From Ideonella paludis (GTDB lineage: Bacteria; Pseudomonadota; Gammaproteobacteria; Burkholderiales; Burkholderiaceae_C), in NCBI RefSeq assembly GCF_018069865.1, contig NZ_JAGQDG010000007.1:124001-188000 (forward strand): DNA of 64,000 nucleotides, read 5' to 3'. A program made the translations under genes and the position numbers. The notes under the pieces are model-generated. The model was not told the DNA's origin. It saw only the letters and a program-made list of their open reading frames with translations, and searched no databases. Positions 60,652 to 64,000 of this stretch are shown in pieces (the first letter of the stretch is position 1; each line of letters starts with the position of its first letter).

Positions 60652-60927
60652 TTACTGGCTGGTCTTGTTGTAGGAATCCAAGCCCTTGGTCTTTTTAGCT
60701 TCGCTGTCGGCTTTGCCCGCAGCGGTCTGGGCTTGGCCGATCTGGGTCGCAGCGTCCTTGCCGGAGATTTCAGCAGCGATACCGGCGGTTTGGTTACGCA
60801 CGGTACTACCGAAGAACTGGTAAGTCACGATTGCGGCCACGGCGATCAGGGCGACGATGATGATGTACTCGGTCATGCCTTGGCCGCGTTGGGTGGCACG
60901 AGCTTGCTTGGCGACTTGCTTGAACAT
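60652..60927 (-). CDS. Flp-type major pilin
   Basis: 91 residues. Leader ending RATQRG, then QGMTEYIIIVALIAVAAIVT, with Glu at +5 and a hydrophobic helix, as in Flp/Fap pilins and related type IVb pilins. The mature part is 74 residues with a hydrophilic C-terminus (KADSEAKKTKGLDSYNK). First gene of the operon. AAAGGT lies about ten bases before the ATG. It is the likely major subunit of the fibre. Confidence 0.88.
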   Translation of the reverse strand: MFKQVAKQARATQRGQGMTEYIIIVALIAVAAIVTYQFFGSTVRNQTAGIAAEISGKDAATQIGQAQTAAGKADSEAKKTKGLDSYNKTSQ

Positions 60928-60968
60928 GGTGAGACCTTTCAGGTAAACACAGGAATATATGAGGGTGA

Positions 60969-61018
60969 CTCGGAGCGTCCGCGAGATTTTGAAACAGCCT
61001 GTTTCGCCACTCTCCGAG
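60969..61018. promoter_or_regulatory. Nested inverted repeats upstream of the Flp pilin gene
   Basis: A perfect 15-base palindrome, GAAACAGCCTGTTTC (60991-61005), sits inside outer arms CTCGGAG (60969-60975) and CTCCGAG (61012-61018). The inner palindrome centre is about 71 bases upstream of the pilin ATG. It could be a repressor/activator operator, or a long leader hairpin controlling a strongly expressed gene. No sigma-54 or clear sigma-70 boxes were found around it. Confidence 0.55.
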
Positions 61019-61117
61019 CCCAGAACCTTGGTGCGGAATGAATTCTATGGGGCGCCTTGCTGCGCCGATACCTTCTTTGCGGCGTCCGCTGTGCGGTGCG
61101 TCACGAACTCATACAAA

Positions 61118-62323
61118 TCATGGCCTCAAGGGGGTGTTGGAGCCGGCCGATAGGCCGCCATCACTGGGCCTCATGCCGCTGCAAGTGTGACGTATGCCCG
61201 CTAACAGCGTCTGTGCGGACGCATCCCAACTGAATCGGGCCGCTTGCAACACCCCTGCTTGCCGCATGGCTTCAGCGCGGCGATCGTCGTTCAGCACTTC
61301 ATGCATGGCGGCCGCTAAGCCGCCCTCATCGCTGGGGTGAACCAGCAGGGCGGCCTCGCCGGCCACTTCGGGCAGCGCTGTGCTGTTGGCGGTGATCACG
61401 GGCACGCCGCTGGCCATGGCCTCCAACACCGGCATGCCAAAGCCTTCGGCAAACGTGGGGTAGGCGAAGAGCTGAGCATGGCGCAGCACGGCAGGCAGTT
61501 GCGTGTCGCTGACTTTCTCCAGGACCTTGACTCTGTCGTTAAGCCCCAAGGCGGCGATGGTCTCGAACACGGCGTCATGCTGGAAGTCGCGCTGGCCCAC
61601 AATCACCAAAGGCGGTGAGTCGGGCGGCAGGGTTGCATAGGCTTTGAGCAAGGTGACATGGTTTTTGCGCGGCTCCAGCCGGCCCACAGTCAAGAGGTAG
61701 CGGCCGGGCGTGAGCCCCAAGGCGCGCACGAGATCTTCACCGTCAGTGCCCGGGTAGAAGCGGCTGTGGTCGACCGCATTGGCGGTGACATGAATCGCCT
61801 CAGGCGCCAAGCCGTATTGCCGCACCATCTCTTGGCGGGAATAGTCGCTGACCGTCAGCAACAAGGCTGACTTCTGGGCGGCTTGGGTGCAAAAGTAGTG
61901 CATCTGCCGCGCAAAGCTGGGCTCAAAGTACTGCGGATGGGTCTCGAACAGCACATCGTGGATGGTGCAGGCAAAGCGCCCCCTTCGCAGCAGCGGCAGC
62001 TTGTATTGCATGTGCAGCACATCCAGCTTGTGCCGCCATTGCAGCCAGGGGAGCTGCAGGCCCAAGCGCAGCACACCCGGCCACTTGGGCATGCGCACCA
62101 GAGTGACGTTTGGCGCTGCGAATTCGGCATGAGCTTGTCTGAGGCTGTCCGTGCCCTCTAAAAAGAAGATGAAGTCGATGTCCGGGCCTAGGCGAATGGC
62201 CGCGCGGTAGAGGCCCAGGATGTGGCTGCGTGAGCCTTGAAACAGCTCGTCCCACACATGGAAGTCCACCCCCAGGCGTATGCGTTGAGCGGGGGCGGCA
62301 GCAGAGGTGGAAGGGGATGACAT
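61118..62323 (-). CDS. GT4-type glycosyltransferase
   Basis: 401 residues with a GT-B fold. HVWDELFQGSRSHILGLYRA is an N-terminal acceptor-side loop. The donor half has LLTVGRLEPRKNHVTLLKAY and the EX7E motif in YPTFAEGFGMPVLEAMASGV. Similar proteins act in exopolysaccharide or LPS assembly. It is separated from the exopolysaccharide locus by the Tad operon and lies 190 bases upstream of the pilin gene on the same strand, so whether it serves the polysaccharide, glycosylates the pilus, or something else cannot be told. Confidence 0.9.
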   Translation of the reverse strand: MSSPSTSAAAPAQRIRLGVDFHVWDELFQGSRSHILGLYRAAIRLGPDIDFIFFLEGTDSLRQAHAEFAAPNVTLVRMPKWPGVLRLGLQLPWLQWRHKLDVLHMQYKLPLLRRGRFACTIHDVLFETHPQYFEPSFARQMHYFCTQAAQKSALLLTVSDYSRQEMVRQYGLAPEAIHVTANAVDHSRFYPGTDGEDLVRALGLTPGRYLLTVGRLEPRKNHVTLLKAYATLPPDSPPLVIVGQRDFQHDAVFETIAALGLNDRVKVLEKVSDTQLPAVLRHAQLFAYPTFAEGFGMPVLEAMASGVPVITANSTALPEVAGEAALLVHPSDEGGLAAAMHEVLNDDRRAEAMRQAGVLQAARFSWDASAQTLLAGIRHTCSGMRPSDGGLSAGSNTPLRP

Positions 62324-62441
62324 GTGGGCTTTGGCGTGGCGTGCTCGCTGGGTGGCCCAGGAGGGGCGCTCAGCTGGAGCGGCGGATGCTAGCAGTGGCC
62401 AAGCCTAGGCACAGCAGCAGGCCTGCCCAAAATTTGGCGTT

Positions 62442-63113
62442 TCACAGGGGCGCGCACGGGGGCGCTGGGCGGCGGGTCTTGGAGCCGAGCAAGACGATCA
62501 AGGCCCCCGCGCCCCCCTCTGGGCCGCTGGCTTGGGTGAAAGCAATCACCTCCTGGCGCTGCGCCAGCCAGCGCTGAACCTTGGTCTTCAAGATGGGTTG
62601 GCGCCCGGGCGAGCCGTGGCCTTTGCCATGCACCACGCGCAGGCAGCGCCGGCCTTGTTGGTGGGCCTTCAGGATGAAGCTGGCCACGGCCTCTCGGGCC
62701 TCGTCGCGGCGCAGGCCGTGCAGGTCGATCTCGCCCTGGATGGACCATTGCCCCCGCCGCAGGCGCGACAGCACATCTTCAGACACCTCGGGGCGGCGAT
62801 AGCTCAGGCCGTCGTCGGTGAGCAGCAGCGACTCCACATCCACCTCGTCGGAGAGTGCCTCGCGCAGGGCGGCGGCTTCATCGGCCAGGGTTTGCCGGGG
62901 CTCGGGGGTGGGCACGCTGCGCGGCAATTCAGCCCGGCCAGTGTCCTTGAGCGGGGCGACCGGCCCCACGCTGAGCGCAAACAACTGCCGCTCGCGGGCC
63001 AGCCGAGCCGCTTCGGCCGCCTCTTGGGCGCGCCGCGCTTCTTCTTGCAGCCGTGCTTGGCGCAAGGCCTCACGCACGGCGCCCAGCTCTTTCCAGTCTT
63101 TCACCATCACCAT
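62442..63113 (-). CDS. Smr-domain protein
   Basis: 223 residues. An N-terminal Glu/Arg/Ala-rich coiled-coil (residues about 5-45, RQARLQEEARRAQEAAEAAR) leads to a C-terminal Smr domain with IDLHGLRRDEAREAV and VVHGKGHGSPG, the DLHG and HGxG motifs of Smr nucleases. Homologues nick branched DNA or cleave RNA near ribosomes. An ATG at 63107 is also possible. Confidence 0.88.
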   Translation of the reverse strand: MVMVKDWKELGAVREALRQARLQEEARRAQEAAEAARLARERQLFALSVGPVAPLKDTGRAELPRSVPTPEPRQTLADEAAALREALSDEVDVESLLLTDDGLSYRRPEVSEDVLSRLRRGQWSIQGEIDLHGLRRDEAREAVASFILKAHQQGRRCLRVVHGKGHGSPGRQPILKTKVQRWLAQRQEVIAFTQASGPEGGAGALIVLLGSKTRRPAPPCAPL

Positions 63114-63157
63114 GCGGCCATGATGCCCGTTTTATGCGGGCGGCGTGCGCCAGCGGC

Positions 63158-63832
63158 TTACATCAGGCCTCGCTCGGCCAAGCTGACCACCTCGCCTTGG
63201 CCCACGACCATGTGGTCTAAGACCCGCACATCCACGAGGGCCAGCGCCGTTTGGATGGATTTGGTCAAAAACTCATCGGCCCGCGAAGGCTCGGCCACGC
63301 CCGAGGGGTGGTTGTGGGCCAGGATCACCGCAGCGGCGTTCATCTCCATGGCTCGGCGCACCAGCTCGCGTGGATAGACGCTGGTTTGGCTCAGCGTGCC
63401 CTGAAACAGCTCTTGCCAGGCGATCAGCCGGTGTTGGGCGTCCAAGAACATGACTGCAAACACCTCGCGGCTCTGGCCACCCAACTGCAGCGCGGCATAG
63501 TCTTTGACCCGCTGCACCGTGTCAAACGCGGGTTTGGCGCTGAGTTGCTGGGCCAAGGCGCGGCGTGAGATCTCCAGCACGGCGCTGACCTCTGCCCGTT
63601 TGGCCGGGCCCAAGCCCTTGACGCCCTTGATGTCGTCAGCGCTGCAGTGCAGCAGGCCACCAAAGCCATTGAAGCGCTTGAGCAGCGCGTCGGCCATGTC
63701 CAGCACACCCATGCCCCGTGTGCCCGTGCGCAGCAGCAGGGCCAGGAGTTCGGCATCAGCCAGGGCTGCAGGGCCCTGGGCCAAGAGCTTTTCACGCGGG
63801 CGCAGGGCTCGGGGCAAGTCCTTGATCGTCAT
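63158..63832 (-). CDS. radC: RadC family JAB/MPN-domain protein
   Basis: 224 residues. An N-terminal helix-hairpin-helix region ([20 protein letters not shown]) is followed by a metalloprotease-like MPN+ domain with the zinc motif [17 protein letters not shown]. Despite its name, RadC has no proven DNA-repair function. Transcribed away from fkpB. Confidence 0.93.
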   Translation of the reverse strand: MTIKDLPRALRPREKLLAQGPAALADAELLALLLRTGTRGMGVLDMADALLKRFNGFGGLLHCSADDIKGVKGLGPAKRAEVSAVLEISRRALAQQLSAKPAFDTVQRVKDYAALQLGGQSREVFAVMFLDAQHRLIAWQELFQGTLSQTSVYPRELVRRAMEMNAAAVILAHNHPSGVAEPSRADEFLTKSIQTALALVDVRVLDHMVVGQGEVVSLAERGLM

Positions 63833-63931
63833 GTTTCCTCCCTGATTCGGGGCACGTTCACGGCTTGTGACGAGGGCCTGCGTGGGCCACCCCTAAAATC
63901 GGCCCCAGCGTATCAGTTTGAGGTCGTGCTT

Positions 63932-64000
63932 GTGAATACCATTCAGCCAGGGTCTTTCCTGACCCTGCATTACCGGCTTGCCGGCCCGGACGGGGCCGAT
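63932..64000 (+). CDS. FKBP-type peptidyl-prolyl isomerase (FkpB/SlpA-like), first 23 codons
   Basis: A GTG at 63932 opens a frame reading VNTIQPGSFLTLHYRLAGP, which matches the start of the SlpA/FkpB group (N-terminal strand followed by HYRL and the DG turn). The frame runs out at the window edge. In proteobacteria this gene is often followed by ispH, which cannot be checked here. Divergent from radC with a 99-base gap. Confidence 0.6.
   Translation, partial: MNTIQPGSFLTLHYRLAGPDGAD

Noticed and set aside
60928-61117. A sigma-54 promoter for the Flp pilin gene
   Set aside because: TGGC followed by the right spacing to GC is not present on the minus strand; the nearest TGGCG lacks the GC element.
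1-64000. CRISPR arrays, insertion sequences, prophage, tRNA or rRNA genes
   Set aside because: No regularly spaced repeats, transposase, integrase or phage proteins, and no cloverleaf or rRNA sequence noticed. Small tRNA genes could escape a reading by eye.

Overview
The window is high-GC bacterial DNA with densely packed, often overlapping genes. The gene set (yicC divergent from a kinase/phosphatase pair followed by rph-rdgB-hemW; gmk-rpoZ with spoT; dusC-greB; radC divergent from fkpB; a Flp/Tad pilus locus beside an exopolysaccharide locus) points to a betaproteobacterium of the order Burkholderiales, plausibly the Rubrivivax/Leptothrix/Roseateles group. This placement rests on gene content and recalled gene order, not on a database search. 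I saw no tRNA, rRNA, CRISPR array, transposase or integrase.

Layout. 1-10.1 kb is housekeeping: 5' part of dnaE, ychF, a UbiH-type monooxygenase, dsbC, a DUF3429 membrane protein, an M61 PDZ peptidase, a DUF3108 protein, enoyl-CoA hydratase, dusC and greB. 10.2-13.4 kb holds two head-to-head paralogous secreted FG-GAP/VCBS-repeat proteins around a 416-bp non-coding gap; the left copy is clearly AT-richer than its surroundings. 13.4-24.0 kb holds a VOC protein, spoT, rpoZ, gmk, yicC, a Ser/Thr kinase and PP2C phosphatase, rph, rdgB, hemW and a lipoprotein phosphodiesterase. 24.0-28.9 kb carries cheR-cheD-cheB (minus strand), divergent from a diguanylate cyclase, a MinD/ParA-like ATPase and a truncated haemoglobin.

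The most interesting region is 28.9-49.4 kb. A minus-strand trio (DUF1839 protein, amino acid:[carrier protein] ligase, acyl-CoA dehydrogenase homologue) diverges from a plus-strand run that begins with an alpha/beta hydrolase, a phosphopantetheinyl transferase and a small dedicated carrier protein. It continues without a large break through a GH2-like protein, a tandem alpha/beta hydrolase and a Wzx/Wzy-type exopolysaccharide locus (glycosyltransferases, Wza-like exporter, Wzz-like and Wzc-like proteins, Wzy, Wzx, PIG-L deacetylase, GNAT transferase). My reading is that an amino acid is activated, loaded on the carrier protein, possibly oxidised by the flavoenzyme, and transferred to a sugar, polymer or other acceptor, with the DUF1839 protein or the GNAT as candidate transferase. 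This is inference; no such pathway is demonstrated here.

49.5-60.9 kb is a minus-strand Flp/Tad pilus operon: Flp pilin, TadG-like and TadE-like proteins, a small second pilin-like protein, CpaB, a secretin with an extra C-terminal SH3-like domain, an FHA-TadA fusion, TadB, TadC, a DUF192 protein and another TadE-like protein. No TadZ/CpaE and no prepilin peptidase is in the window. A nested inverted repeat lies just upstream of the pilin gene. The window ends with a GT4 glycosyltransferase, an Smr-domain protein, radC and the first codons of an FkpB-type peptidyl-prolyl isomerase.
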